From NCBI GenBank assembly GCA_029204225.1, contig CM055105.1:18941226-19005225 (forward strand): DNA of 64,000 bases, in the 5' to 3' direction. This document shows positions 1-13,709 of the stretch, piece after piece. The notes beneath the pieces are model-generated. The model saw only the letters and a program-made list of their open reading frames with translations, ran no database searches and was not told the DNA's origin. The DNA comes from Diphasiastrum complanatum (Eukaryota > Streptophyta > Lycopodiopsida > Lycopodiales > Lycopodiaceae). The first letter of the stretch is position 1, and each line of letters begins with the position of its first letter. The position numbers and the translations under genes are program-made.

Positions 1-1029
1 CTAGCTACAGGTGAAACCGCAGTGGGTACAAACAGGAAGCAACTACCTAGGAGTAATTCTTAATGGATTTTCTTTATAAAATCATAATCCCAATCCCAAG
101 TATGACCAAAGCAGAACTTATCTCTCGACACAATCTCAAAAGAATTAGCAAGAAATTCTTTTGCAGATTTTTTCAAATATAATGCTAAAAAATATCTACT
201 TTAATATGTGTAATGTCTACAATGTCTACAATGTTTCTAAAATCTTATAGATATTAGATTGCTTATGGATACACCCATTTTAAAGTTCACTGTTGTTTGT
301 AGAAAGCTGACCTGAAACCAAATTAGTGTTCATAGAATCACGAGCGCACCTGATAATGTTGAATGGACATAATTCAACTTCACAGACTTTTGTTTCAAGC
401 TACAAGAAGACTTTTGAAGTTTTCCAAAATGGTCGTAGAACAATCATTGCATGAGGTAGAGGACTTGCAGAGAGACAGCGGATCACACTGAATAGCTCCA
501 GTTGCAACGATGATGTTTTTAGAATGATTCATCAAAGTCCATGTATGCTCAAACTGTTCTTCTGTTGTAATTTTGCTCAGAAACTCCCCATTTTACCTTC
601 TACAGCCTTCATGTTCATGTTTGTGGCTTGTTTGTCTTACTGGTAACTGGCTAAAGTATACACTCTTTCTAGAATGTTTTTATTGGTTGATTTTTGTTGT
701 ATTTATCGTTTTCCATTCTTTTTGAAATAACCCACATGAGCTTTTGGGTGTACCAATACTGCACTAACTATCCTCCTTTTTTTCATTTGTCTCTTACAGT
801 TTTCCTTTATTCTTTCACTTTGATGAACTTGACGTATGTTGTGTCTGTTTTTTATGATGTTCTTGTTGCTTCTAGTAGATGCATTATGATGTAGATGAGG
901 AGATATGATAACCATGTGACACCTGTGTTTTCAATATGTATTATGCCAAAATTATTGGAAATAAAGAGGGATGAGTTGCTGCGATTTTGAACTCTCGGTA
1001 TTGTTAAATTTAGTGGACAGACTGGAAAT
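1..1029. other. Intergenic DNA, nothing recognised
   Basis: This AT-rich stretch has no open frame with recognisable protein similarity on either strand. A short near-repeat, AATGTCTAC followed by ACAATGTCTAC, lies at about 210-235. A possible 19-codon frame begins with the ATG near 430, but nothing supports it as a gene. Confidence 0.4.
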
Positions 1030-1750
1030 GTGACCTGTGGGAGGCCAGTACTGCAAGCAGTGACACCTTGCCTGTGTGGTGTTCACTTCCAGCATGCACA
1101 GAAACAGGCTGCCCGGGCTCTGAAGAAAACAAATAGCAACCTTCCTTCTAGTTTGGGAGGTCTAGCAGCTAAAACTCCACCAAAGCTCCACATTGTAATC
1201 TCTGGTTATGTGCGTCTGATTCAGACAAAACGTCGTGCTCTTTCTGATCAAAGTGTACTGACAGTGCCAGTTTGTAAGGAGGAGGTTGAATGATTATTAT
1301 TTGGAGAATAACGATTTTACCTCAAGTGGAATACTGCTGCATTTTGGTAGTAATGAGACACCTATCAGACGAAATCCAGATCTTTCATATAGATCCGCTG
1401 TAAAGTGGTATGCATCTCAGAGGAGAGGACCAATCAAGAGTTTTGCTGGAGACAAAAGTAGTTGGCAGTGTAGGCGCATGTGGACATACAATGTTTTGCA
1501 CAGTTCGATGATCGTAGTGCTATGGCTAAAACACAGCACATCACCTCCAGTCTGCTAGTTTAACTGGCTCACTGGACTTAAGCCACGAGGCTGTTCAGAA
1601 AATTAGTGGTGCTGCAAATTCAGCTTTGGTATTTTCCAACTGGATCTTGAGTGTGCTCTCCAACACTGGACTCGGCACCGATTCTTGGTTCGTGAATGCC
1701 TGGTGACTTGACTGCTTTCTTAGAGGATCCAATTGCAAGGATTTCTAATG
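1030..1750 (+). pseudogene. Unrecognised coding-like stretch, broken into several frames
   Basis: Three stretches in different plus-strand frames look coding by composition. They are about 1090-1275 (contains QAARALKKTN and SGYVRLIQTKRRA), about 1300-1555, and about 1530-1703 (contains SLTGSLDLSHEAVQKISG and ends SNTGLGTDSWFVNAW before a TGA). A CAG acceptor-like site precedes the first at about 1089. The frames do not join without shifts or splicing. It could be the last exons of a gene entering from the left, or a decayed retrocopy. I do not recognise the family and assign no function. Confidence 0.3.
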
Positions 1751-4633
1751 TACTCATGAATATATCATGTGTAGGAGCTCTTTTTCATTTTTCCTATAAC
1801 AACCTGTTAATTCTGACTATAGTCCATTTTAGTGCTCCTCTAATATCTTGAAGTGAAAGTCCATTCACAGTAAGTGTCTAATTAGAGGGAACATCAGAAT
1901 TTTTTTCTGTGTACTCTTTTGTTGCTATCTGTATATTGTACTTTGCAAAATTGCATTTACAAAATACTTTCTTTGTTTAAATTCCAGCACCTTGACTATG
2001 TGCTAAGCGAGAACTTGTGTCACAATGTTGATATGTTGTCAACTTGAGGCTGACAGTAACAGATGAATTCTTTGTTGCAATTCAACTAAAAGAAAATTTC
2101 AATGCAGGTACCTATTTGTGGTTCGCGTCTCTCTAAACTGTCATTACCCAAGTTGCTTGTTTGAAATACTGAAAGATATGTTCTTATGAAACTGGATCAT
2201 AGTTCCAGAGGCCCAGATGTAAATATTCTCTTTTTGGGGTTAATTTTGGTTCTTATAATGACCAACCATAAAGTGAAACTGTGAAACAAAGCAAACATTT
2301 TACCAGTTAGGCAATTGTAACCTTGGAACTACAGAACTGAGTTATAAATGCTACTTAAGCATAAGACTTGGGTAATCGAACAGAAACAATAATTGATAGC
2401 TGGTAGAGTCTACGAAGATTGTTCTGAAGGTCGTATTTTTTGACAACAACTTAGACATTATGAATCTGCTAATCAATTCTTGCTTTGCCCAAAAACAAAA
2501 CTGCAATTGAGACTGAATGAGACACGAGAATCTTATATCAGATTGTCAAATAACTAGAACTTGTATGCAGCATATTGGTATAGGGGGAGCAATCTTGAGC
2601 CTTGTATGTATTGGTAGTAGCCATGTATTATTGACTGTATGATTTGATTCATTTGTACTGCGGAAATCTTTTATACTAATTGATGCCACTTTGCTACACC
2701 AGAGTTGTCTTCAAGAAGTACTATGGGTAAACTGGAGATTATTATCAAAAGATTTGTATGTTGATAATCAGATGACATAAATGGGTTATACAATCAAAGT
2801 AGAGCTTAGAGGGCTATCATATTGCATTTAGTTATCCTTCAAGAAGTAATTGCATCTCTAAAAATTATAGAAAAATGGATGGTGACTAAACACAACAATG
2901 AAATCTATCTACAAAAATGGTAAGAAAAACATATGAAGACACTACCTACATGAGTTGCAAATGAGTGCTTCTCCCAAGGGTACAAATATACACGATAACG
3001 ATGTCAAAAAGATAATAGGAATCAAGTGACATCCAGTGTTAGGAATATCATAAACACAGGAAGGCAAAGCTAGTCTGATCCACCCAGCCAATGCACTCTT
3101 TTCTAAAATGCCGTGGTGGGCATGCATATACAACAACAAATAAAGAAAAACACTACCAAAAAACTTTGCCATTGCTATGTACAATATTATTTGAGCAATC
3201 AAACAAAACTGCTTAGACTCATGAGGATGTGCTCTAGCAAATGGACATACATATGGACCATGGAATCTCTAATGCTGTTAATTAATCATCTTGCATGCAA
3301 TACATGATCATCATATAGTGAATAATTAGTTTTGAAAAATGCAACACTATTTAATTGTCGATGCATTTTTTTTATAGTATTGATGCAAAATGTTAGTTTC
3401 AGATGCTTCATCTTAACTTTGTTCTTTTTTGTGTGTACTTTGACATTTTTTGTAATGCAAATCACATAAACAAGAGCACATACCTACCACCAACCACCTA
3501 TGTGTTATGAACAACGTAACATATCATTGAATGGTAAGTAGTAACAAGTCCAAACAAGATGAACTAAGGTATATAATATCAAACAAAATCAAAAGAATAA
3601 ATTGGATTGGCCAAGATCCAATAAGTTAATTATATTGAATTGATTGACAAGTACCCTTGTGTACAACAAAATGCGAGCTTTGTTGTGCACATTGGATAAT
3701 GGAAAGAAGAAGAAAAATGTGCTGTGATTTTAAATGATTTAAAAAAAAGCATCTTCCAGCTCAAACTTGCTTAAAAAAGACACATCAACGTTGGAATAAT
3801 CATCACAATAGCTTACCACTATTGTGACAAAGCCCAAAAAATTGGTCATTTCAATCAAATAGGTCATTATGTGTTAGGCAATTATTTGACAACAAAAGTT
3901 GACCTAAACTTTAACCTCTACAAAACTTTTTGAAAGATGATACAATGAAATTTGCTTATTGCCATAAGTAGTAAAATGATAGCTACAAATGGTACCTAAA
4001 GGTGTCTTAGTTTGCATAAATGGACTTCTAACTCAAATTCTATAAGAGTATCTTGGAGTTGGCTGTAAAGATAAGTAGGATTTTTATGGTTTTCATTGAT
4101 GCCATATGAGCCAAGTTACTCTCAACTTCCACTTCTAGGAAAATTAGAAGTGACTATCTACGGCCTTCGAGCACCAATACATATGCCAATTATAGGTAGC
4201 CTCTATGGAAGAAAGACTAACAAATTTGTAATCCGCAATATTATTATTAGAAGTCATACTTAAATGATATCTACTTAAATAATTTGCAGCCAGTTTTGTA
4301 AATAGGCCATAGACTGTTTTATAGGCTTGGTGAATAAGTAGAGTATAGCCTGCTTGAGAGGAAACTGTTTTTATTGTTTGATAACATATTTTCATGAAAT
4401 CAACACCATATTGGGAAGATGTCTACCTCTCCAAAGGTCAATCCTTTGATGGATAACACATAATCCATTTCTAGAGATGAAGATAGTGTAGTGGAGATTA
4501 AAAAAAATGACTTTGTTGCAAAAAATGTCATATGCAAAGGATCATGAATGAAAGAGATCCAGATCAACTTCCAAGAAGTGCAATATGCAATGTTTGTTTC
4601 GTGGCTACAAGGTGTTAGCATCAAGGCAAATGC
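1751..4633. other. Intergenic DNA downstream of the C53 gene
   Basis: No coding similarity was seen on either strand. The right part must contain the 3' UTR and polyadenylation site of the minus-strand C53 gene, whose stop codon is at 4634-4636. No polyadenylation site could be fixed with confidence. Confidence 0.4.
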
Positions 4634-7600
4634 TCATGCATGTCCTAAGATGGTGTTTATCTCTCCAATGATATTAACAGGCCGTTTATCATACTGAGCA
4701 AAGAGAGTCTGTTCCACGAGATGCTTTACTTGTCGCGTCCTTGCAATAGCTGCCTCCTACTCAATCACCAAGAAAGTTTGCTTCAGAAAGCACAAACTTG
4801 TAACTACAAAAAGTATCCACCCAGAATCCATAAACTAGTCCTTCTACAGTCTAGCAGGTAAACATCAACATTCTGCAGATTCAAAATTGGTACAAAATTC
4901 AGAAATTTTCCAGTTAAAGGGTTTCCTGCTTAAAAGAGAGGGACAAATATCAAGCCTTAAAGTACGACAAGAAAAAGCGTTTGTTGCATCTTAAGGTTCT
5001 TAAGCTGAACTTTAAGGCAGGGCTTAATAATGTTGAGGAAGAGATATTTATGAGAGAATCCAGCAATTAGGAGGACCACACAACAAAAGGAAACTGACAT
5101 CATCCCTTTGACTAGTTGAAATAATCATGATGAGGCAAGGCTCACACTATATCCCCTCAAGCACCTCGTAACCCTGGCACATCCTAACATTCTCAATGCA
5201 CTGCTGACACTTGCCACTAGGCAGTACCCTGACACATAGGCAAGCAAGTAGAAGGACCATCCGACATGTGTCACTCATGCACTGGACCACGTGTCCTAGA
5301 GGAATATGGCATGTGTCCTATGGATTGGTCAGCCCTCCTACTTTTTAGGACGTCAATCCAGCAGACTCTATTTGAGACCCAACATCCCATCTCGAAACTA
5401 GGCACCTACAGTTGTGACTTATATACAATTGTCTATGCAGACCAGTGACAGCACCATTTACAATTGATATTTACAATTTATAATCTACAGTAGGCAAGTA
5501 ATTCAAAGTACATGTGACAAATGGTTGTATACTAAATTGCATGTAAGTTGCAAGGCTATTTTGTACATTGTACTATGTATAACGTAGCCTGTAAGTTGTA
5601 TTTTGCTCCTAGTCCTCATACAAAGTCTTAAGCTAAAATTTAAAACAAAAAATGCAAAAAAAATTAAGGGTTTAGGTTAGTGTTTGCAAATGTTTCCTTT
5701 CCCTCTCCTCTTGAAAACTTGCAAACCGGTTTGCAAACATTTGCCTTTGCACTTTTGCCACATTTGTTGGTAACTATGGGTTAGTTGCCTTTAAAAAGAA
5801 GAATCACCTGACTTTCTATAAGACCTACCAAAATTTTTGAGATATGCATTGACAGATTGTATCCTGTGGTTTTGGTGTGATTTTTGCTGGGAACTTGCAA
5901 GATGGGTAAGGTGTCATGTAAGAAGGTGATTCACAGTTTTTGAAGAAGTGAGTCCCAGCTTTGGGCGTAGAAGCTAATAACTAATGTACGGATTTTCGTA
6001 TCAATGAAGCATAAATTGACAATAAATGAGATATTCTCACAATCTTCCATAAAGATTGATAAAGCGCATCACTATCATCAATGGTAAAGCCTTACAAGCA
6101 ATAGCAAAGGTAACAGTTCTCCCATGAAGAACCCAAGAGATACCAAATCAATAAGCAAAAAGATGAATGTAAATAGGACCTACTTATACTCCTTGAGGAA
6201 CTTGAAAAGCAGAATTCAAAGATCAGAGGCAGGACTTGGAGGAAAACTAGTGTACTCTCCTAAAAGACTATACTTGATATTAAAAGATTCGGTTGCAAAT
6301 GCAATGGCATAAATGGTCTCAAAAGTTTGAACATGGAATTTACTTCTGGTAAACATCAAGATTGATAGTAGTAACTACAAAAAAGTTGGCTGCTAAGCAT
6401 CGTAAAGATCAACAGCTTCATCAATCTTGCCTAGTCTATATTTAAAGTCAAAATGGAAAGCTCAGCAAGTTCAATTTGCAACCATACATCTGAGGCATTG
6501 AAATTGCATATTGCTAAGGTCTTTTTGAGTCAATAAATCTCGTAGAGTTTGGTGGTCAGTGTTAACGTTAAACTACATGCAACATAAGTAGCATTACAAC
6601 TTTTTCAAGGCAAGCATAGTACCTAACAACTGTTTTTGATTTGGCATTATTATTGGTCTCATAGAAGTGGAATCTTCGAGACTAGGAGTGTCAATAGAGG
6701 ATATGATGTATCAAGATTTTACCACCGACGATCACTGAATTCCTGAAGGGGGAAGGGTGTTAGGCCCCAAACTAAACCTATTTGTAGCCAAAGGCCTAAT
6801 CAACTATAAGCTACGATGATGGCGAATAATCACAGCTAGGCATCTAGGTCATGCATCTCACAAATAGCGATCCAATGAGCATATATGGCAAGAAGCCAGA
6901 GTTTGGGGTTGAGGATAACCATCAAGGACCCAGCTTTCAATGTCGAGGTTAGTGATAAGTGACAATGGGCTTGCCAGCAAGTAGTTGGAGTAATCAAGTT
7001 GACCATTATGCCATGTTGGGCCATGGCGGTGGCTTCAACAGCCACTAAATCTTGCAATCAAGTTGAGACAAAGAGGTCCTGCCATTGAAGGTCATGTCAC
7101 TCAAGACAAGAAAGACAGTCAGGGGACATAAGGACAACCTATCATGGTGGGAGGAGCTTCCTTCTCCACCAGCTAATTTGGGGCAAGGAGCTTAAAGAGA
7201 CAAGTGGTGGGTGCCCACAAACCGTATGGAGGCACCCTCTTGGCAGTGAACATCCAAGTACAAGACAGGCAGCAACTTCCACTAGGGCAAGAAGCAAGAC
7301 AAGCATATTGCGTGCAGCACCTTTAATATGCAAGTAAAACCATATACTATAAATATTTCTTTATTATGTTGCCCTAGCTTCTAACATCTCTGATGAACTA
7401 TTGCATATATACTAATTTTGAGAGCCTTAAAGGGAATCTTCCAAGAGTCTATCATTAGGGTTAGCTTAGGTCCCCAAACCCAAAGAGTTATGGGGACTCA
7501 GTCTGGCAAGTCCTAATAACAATATACTGAGGCAAAGACCAATGCAGGTCTTTACGAATGTACTTAAAATGTTTATAAAAGAGTGGGCTAATGATTTGAA

Positions 7601-10600
7601 TATCTCTACAAGATAGCATAGATCAGATCTTACTCTGTTCGTAGGATTGCTTACTGTGTTTGTGTAACACTGATTTTGAAATTTGTGAAGTCATTTTTGC
7701 ATCAATAATTACATTATTGTCTATGATCTTCAAAAATGTCACGTTACGTATTTATTGATTACAAATTACAGCAAATAAGGGAACAGAGCACATCTAAAAG
7801 GTCAAGATACAAAATCTTTTCACTAAAATATCCATAATCCTCACTACCTAAAAAGCCTCCCTAAATTGAAGGAGGATTGAAAGAAGAGATGAGCAACCAA
7901 TTTCAAGAATGCTCTCACTAAGCAATATACAAAAATTTGCTTTTCTTCTTATACATGTTACCTGCTTTGGCCAGATTGAAGACAAAGTATTTCGAAGCTC
8001 GAGCCTCTTTTGACCCAAATCTTTCAGACTTTCAAGCAACTTAGTCTCATTCTTCTTTTTCTGCATCAAAGAATCTTCCAGTCGATCCAAAAACCTACGT
8101 TGCCACAAAGAGAAAATTGTAAGACGACTTACTCCACATCAAGCATGCTCTTTATGACGTAGTTTCAGGTGATCAGAATGTGCTAAATCTAACTAGCTTT
8201 TAAATCAATCAATCACAAGAAAAAGCATCAAGAGTTCTCTAACTAAGCAGAGTAAGAAAAGGCTAATACTTTTCTTCCAAACACACTCACCTCTTTGAGG
8301 TATAGAAATTTAAAGATCCAAAGGTTTCGGAAACAACATCATCATTGGACCTTTCTCCTTTTCTATATCAAAATCATACCACTCATTCTTCCAAAAGGTT
8401 CCTCCTATGCATAGTACTTAGTTGCCCGTTCTGGAACGCATTCCGTTCCGGAACGGGACCCTCAAAAAAAAATAAAAAAATTCGTTTTTTTACAAAGGAA
8501 AAAAAAAACATATCCTGAGAGTTAATATCTAGAGAAGCTCTGGTCAAGCCGTAGCAGGACGAACAACAAAATAATAGAAGATCCAAGTGTATCAAGTCTA
8601 TTATACTTTCATGCTCTTTATTATGGAAGGTCTTTGCTACTTTTAATTTGACAGCTTCATCTTATGATCTATGACCGTTTGTAAAAAACAAAAAGTCGTG
8701 CTACTTTTAACTATCAAGGTCATCGACAAATGTACAGAATCTGTGAAGCCTAACCCTTCGAGAATTCTGCCTCCTTCGAAGGGGGCAGAGAACGAGGAGT
8801 TATTGAAACACGACTTTCTTTCCAACTGAAGAGAAGAAAAAGCACTTTCTTCTCTAACAACCATATGCCAAAGTTTATAATAGCTTAAATGTTAACATGT
8901 TCAGGATGGACTGAAGCTTTGTGTCTTCGGATGGGGGCGGACGAGATCAGGATGAGAATAACAGCCATCTCTTGCATGCATCCCATTTCTGGGTGGAAGA
9001 GCTACGTCAGCCATCAGCAAGTGTTCATTGCTAAATTTTACAAGCCCATTGCTAATTTCATGTGTAACTCAACTTTGATGCATGTAGGGGCACTTTCCCT
9101 GCTCGCTATCTGTGAAATGCAGAAGTCACGGGCCAGCAGGGTCATGTATCAATTTTTTTTTAATTACACTAACTCGTTCCGACCCAGTACGTTCCGGAAC
9201 GTTCGGAACTGAACGTACTGTACGTTCCGACCCAAAAGGGTCGGAACGGGCTTCTAAGTTGCCACCCACGATCTACGAAATTTTAAACATATCTCTTCGT
9301 TGAGAATCCTGGTCTTGATATAGTGATACTTGATTTCAATGTGCTTACTTCTAGAATGAGGCTAATATCAGACAATAAAATGTAGAAGATTGAGTACTAA
9401 TATTTCTTGATACCTTTCTCTCTTCTTTACTCGAAGACTTTTTGATGATTGAGTAGTCAAACCATAAAAAGCTAAAGGTGCTTTACATATAATTTGTTTA
9501 TATGATAGTGCCATTGCATAAATCCAATACTAATCCTCTGTTTTGCTTACAGTCTCAATATACAAAAAATTTTGCTGTGCATGTATATGTTTTGTTTAAA
9601 TGTCACTATGTTGGCGTGGTGTTCCTGATCCCTTGTCACTATGCTCCTATCTTTTGTCCTCTTATGTTGCAATTCCTAGTGAACCCTAGTTTAATAGCCC
9701 TTTTTGAGGCATTAAGTATTAAGTGGATCAGCCATAGGTTTTGAATGCTTGCTGCATTTTCATGGCTTAGGTCTTAAGAGCCGAGGTTAAAGTTGAAATT
9801 TAAAATCAAAAGGTTTCACTGTATGACAAGCAAAGATACCAACAAACTCATTTGCTAGTGTTTGCGAAGTTGCAATAAAAAGATAAGTACAGATTTTTGA
9901 GTCAATTTTAATGTAAACAACGAGGGAAAAAAAACAAGTTAATGCTTGAAAAGTTTCAAGTTTGTGTAGCATTGGCTCTGTACATTGGTAAAATGTAAGC
10001 CTATATTCTAATCATTCAATCACTAAAGGTTGTGAAGTTGTAAAGCTAATTAAACTTTAGCTGAGATTATGAGGCTACTTGGTACATTGTACTCTGCAAT
10101 GGCCTATAAGATGTACTTTGATCAAATAAGTCCCCATGGAAAGTTCTAAGCAAAAAAAATGAATAATAAATCAAGGGTTTTAGAAAGCAACATTTCCAGA
10201 CATCCCCCTTCCCTTTGCAGACTTGCAAATGCAAACATCCCCCCTCCACTTGCATACGGATTTGCATTTGCACTCTTGCTGATTAACTATGGTGACATGA
10301 GCGACAGGAGCCTATTCAAAAGACTAGATACTCGTTCTGTATCTTCTGATATAGAATGTTTCGTTCTGTACATACTGAATGTAAAAAATATTTTTGAAAA
10401 GAAAAACGTTTCAAGTTTTCTTAAGTGGGAAAAAAAATCATTCTGGAACAGGATAAAATTTTGATTTTTTTTTTGTACGTATAAGATGACATTCCGTATG
10501 CCATAGAACTATGATACTTATTAACTAAAGGTACTTTATACTTTGAAAGCACAAGCATAGATTTTATGCCCTCCCAAAGGGATTCAAAGGAACTAACGCC

Positions 10601-13044
10601 GCTTTTATAAGATATTCATTACTTTCCACTTCTATTCCTTGAAACGGAAACACCCTATCCTTTGCCTTTTTTCTAGAGGAGGTTGATCAACTGAAGTGCG
10701 GTTTGCTTATGGTTTTTAGGCTACAGATTTCCCTTTAAAGCTGCACTCTGGAGCTTAGTTAACGCTTGTGCTATGCAGCAAGAGGTACACTTTATCAGGA
10801 TCCACCATACATATTGACAGCAAATGCTGCTGAAGTTAGTTGAAAGATGGAGATGATTACGCTATTTGTTTTGTGTCTTATAATGAAAATAGCTGTGAGT
10901 TTTAATTACATTGTATCGATACAAAGGTTAAGTCCTACTAGTTAGAAGTCTCACCCTGGTCACTAAATCTTGATCAATTTCATAAACTAATTTTGAAGAT
11001 ATCTAATTTCTTGATAAAAGTGACGCAAACTAAAAAAATAGTCTATCCATCAAAATCAGTGCAAAATCGTGATATTCAAATACCTGGATGATGTTAAAAT
11101 CATCAAAAAATCTCGTGTTCTTCGATTTGTGAGCAAGTTCAGGACTTTGACAAGCTCGGTAGCCATTTCTTTCAAAGCATCAAAGCCAAACTGCTGTAAG
11201 GCAGATGGAGCAACTGCTTGTACTTGGCTTTGCAAAGCTGACGTTTCACTGCTCTCCATGGCTTGTATTCTTTGATTGATGAATGCTACAAGCTGCAACA
11301 ATTTCAGATTCAAAAACCTTTTTAGGAATTGAAATGCCTATAATTTGAAAGCCATGCCAACCAATAAGGTATTCTGAGATCCAAGCATCAACATGTTCAT
11401 GGCACATGCACAGATGACACTTGAAAACATTTTAGCTTAGGATGGAGAGATGTTAAAGTTACCTCAAACAAGTTGTCAAGAATTTTGTTACGGTAATTAA
11501 TGTCTGCAAAAAAGCTGAATGGGCCCAATATAGCTTGCGATAGTTGGCTTTCTCCGCTGGGTCTGGAAGTACTTTGCTCTTGCATGCCCTGTAACAACTC
11601 ATCATGCTGACTAGGGTTCTCTTCAACTTCAATGTCCCAGTCTATACCAGATGAATCACCTATGGCATTTTCCTCAGACTCTGGCATTACCTCTGCATCT
11701 AAATCAATATCCCATACAATCTGAGATAGATCACCCCCTGCCTCAGATTTCTCATCCCTCTCCTTATCTGTTAAGGTGTTCAATAAAGGTTCCGATCCAA
11801 CTTGTGAAATGTCAGAGTTATGGAATTCCGTTGTATAGCCATTGTTAGATTGAGTAACATCTGAAGTTCCAGTGCTACCACGATCCAGCACGACAATGGT
11901 GTCATCGGCTTCTTGCTGAAAAGTGGCACAGTTGGTCACGTCTGAAACGTGATCATCAGTTTCAGCAGTCTGAATGTCACTCAGCTCAGAGTTATTCACC
12001 AGCTTTGGAGGATGGGCCCGTAGCTGAGCAAGTGTAGGTAGCACAGGCTTTGAATCAGCCTGTAATGTACAAGGCGAGATACCAAATCAGTATTGAAATA
12101 TAGCAATAGCTTTGCACCCTAAAGCCATCTCAGCATAATCACTTAACAATTGACAAGTTCACAGGTGAAACTGATTACTACTGCTAATAAAGGTTGACCT
12201 CACACATTTAAAACATCTTAAAGTTTCTAATATTGCAGAGATCCACTACCATTATCATCAGAATGCATATATTACTATTCTTATTACAAGATTTCACTAG
12301 TGGAGCATTCTTGACGAGAAATATGATCATCAAACAGTAAGCTGGATGTAAAATGCCAGCGAGAGCCAGGTCCCAATCACAGTTAACCTGACTTCAATAT
12401 GAAATTAACAACTGAAGAGTTAAATGTGAACCATTTGAAGACACAGATCACCTCATTAAGCTTTATGACCCCAGGAGATTCCTAATGTTATACAATCATA
12501 GTCTATTTTTTGTTGAACCAATAATGGTTTTTTGCAGGAGTGATGTCCTATCAAAATTGAATGCTAACAATATGACAACTAACAAAGAAAGATAAGAAGA
12601 TTGTGGAACAGTATGTCATTCGAGATAAATTGTTATTTCAAAATGGAAAGGTTTGTGTACCTGGTGGTGATTAGCTCAAATGCAAGATTTTGTTTGAATG
12701 TCATGACATACCCTATGCAAGACATCCCGGTATACATAGGACTCTTGACTTGGTCAGAAGAGAGCTGGTGGTTTGTTGCATCCATTGGATATTCCTGATA
12801 AGAGATGGGAAAGCATATCGATGGATTTTGTAGTTGGACTTCCAAAGACCCAACGGCAAAATGATTCTATATGGGTTGTTGTGGATAGGTTAACTAAGTT
12901 AGCTGCGTTCATACCAGTTAAGTCAACTATTAAGGCTTATGATTTAGCCCAAATCTTTGTTTGATTTCCTGCAAGAAATGTTACAAGGCCTCTCCTGTAG
13001 GGCGGTACGTAGTAGAGTGGAGAATATATGAGGAAGATGATGTT

Positions 13045-13115
<71 letters not shown>

Positions 13116-13636
13116 CGTGATGTGTGGAATTTTGATCCACCACCACTCAATTTATAGCTTTCCATGGTGGGAAATAGGGTTTGCTTCCCATCGTCGGATT
13201 TTGCTCCTACTAGGGGTCATCATCCTATCGTTCCATGGATACCTTGTAGAGCAAGCCTTCCCAAGAACCAAGAAGGCCCCTTATGTAAAAAAAAAAATTA
13301 AGTGTGAAAAGGTATTATTGTTGTGGCTTATCTATTTATTGTTAACGAAGTCGTTTCAAGCAGTGATATGCCAGAGTATAGAGTTCATGAGAGAGAGAGA
13401 GACAGAGAGAAAAAAAGCTTTATTTAAAGTATAAGACCGAACAGTACATCAAAGAAATGGAAAACAAGATGGATCTATGTCGTCAACCAACAACACTAAA
13501 CAGATCTAACTAAGAAGAGATTAATGGCCAGGATTATATGAGCCATCGCTGGCTAAAAAAGGGGGGGTGGAGCGAGGGAGGTGGTGGGGTGGGCGAAGGA
13601 CTAGGAGGGCACTGCCATCTCTAGGAGGGCTGCCAT

Positions 13637-13709
<73 letters not shown>

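Noticed and set aside
7741-7790. AAATTACAGCAAATAAGG in C53 intron 9, identical to part of the copia LTR edge at 28817
   Set aside because: The match is about 18 bp of AT-rich sequence and does not extend on either side, so it may be chance.
12961-13434. Long open frame across the GA tract (RERERE...)
   Set aside because: The frame is made of the (GA)n microsatellite and low-complexity flanks. It has no conserved sequence and lies in an intron on the opposite strand.
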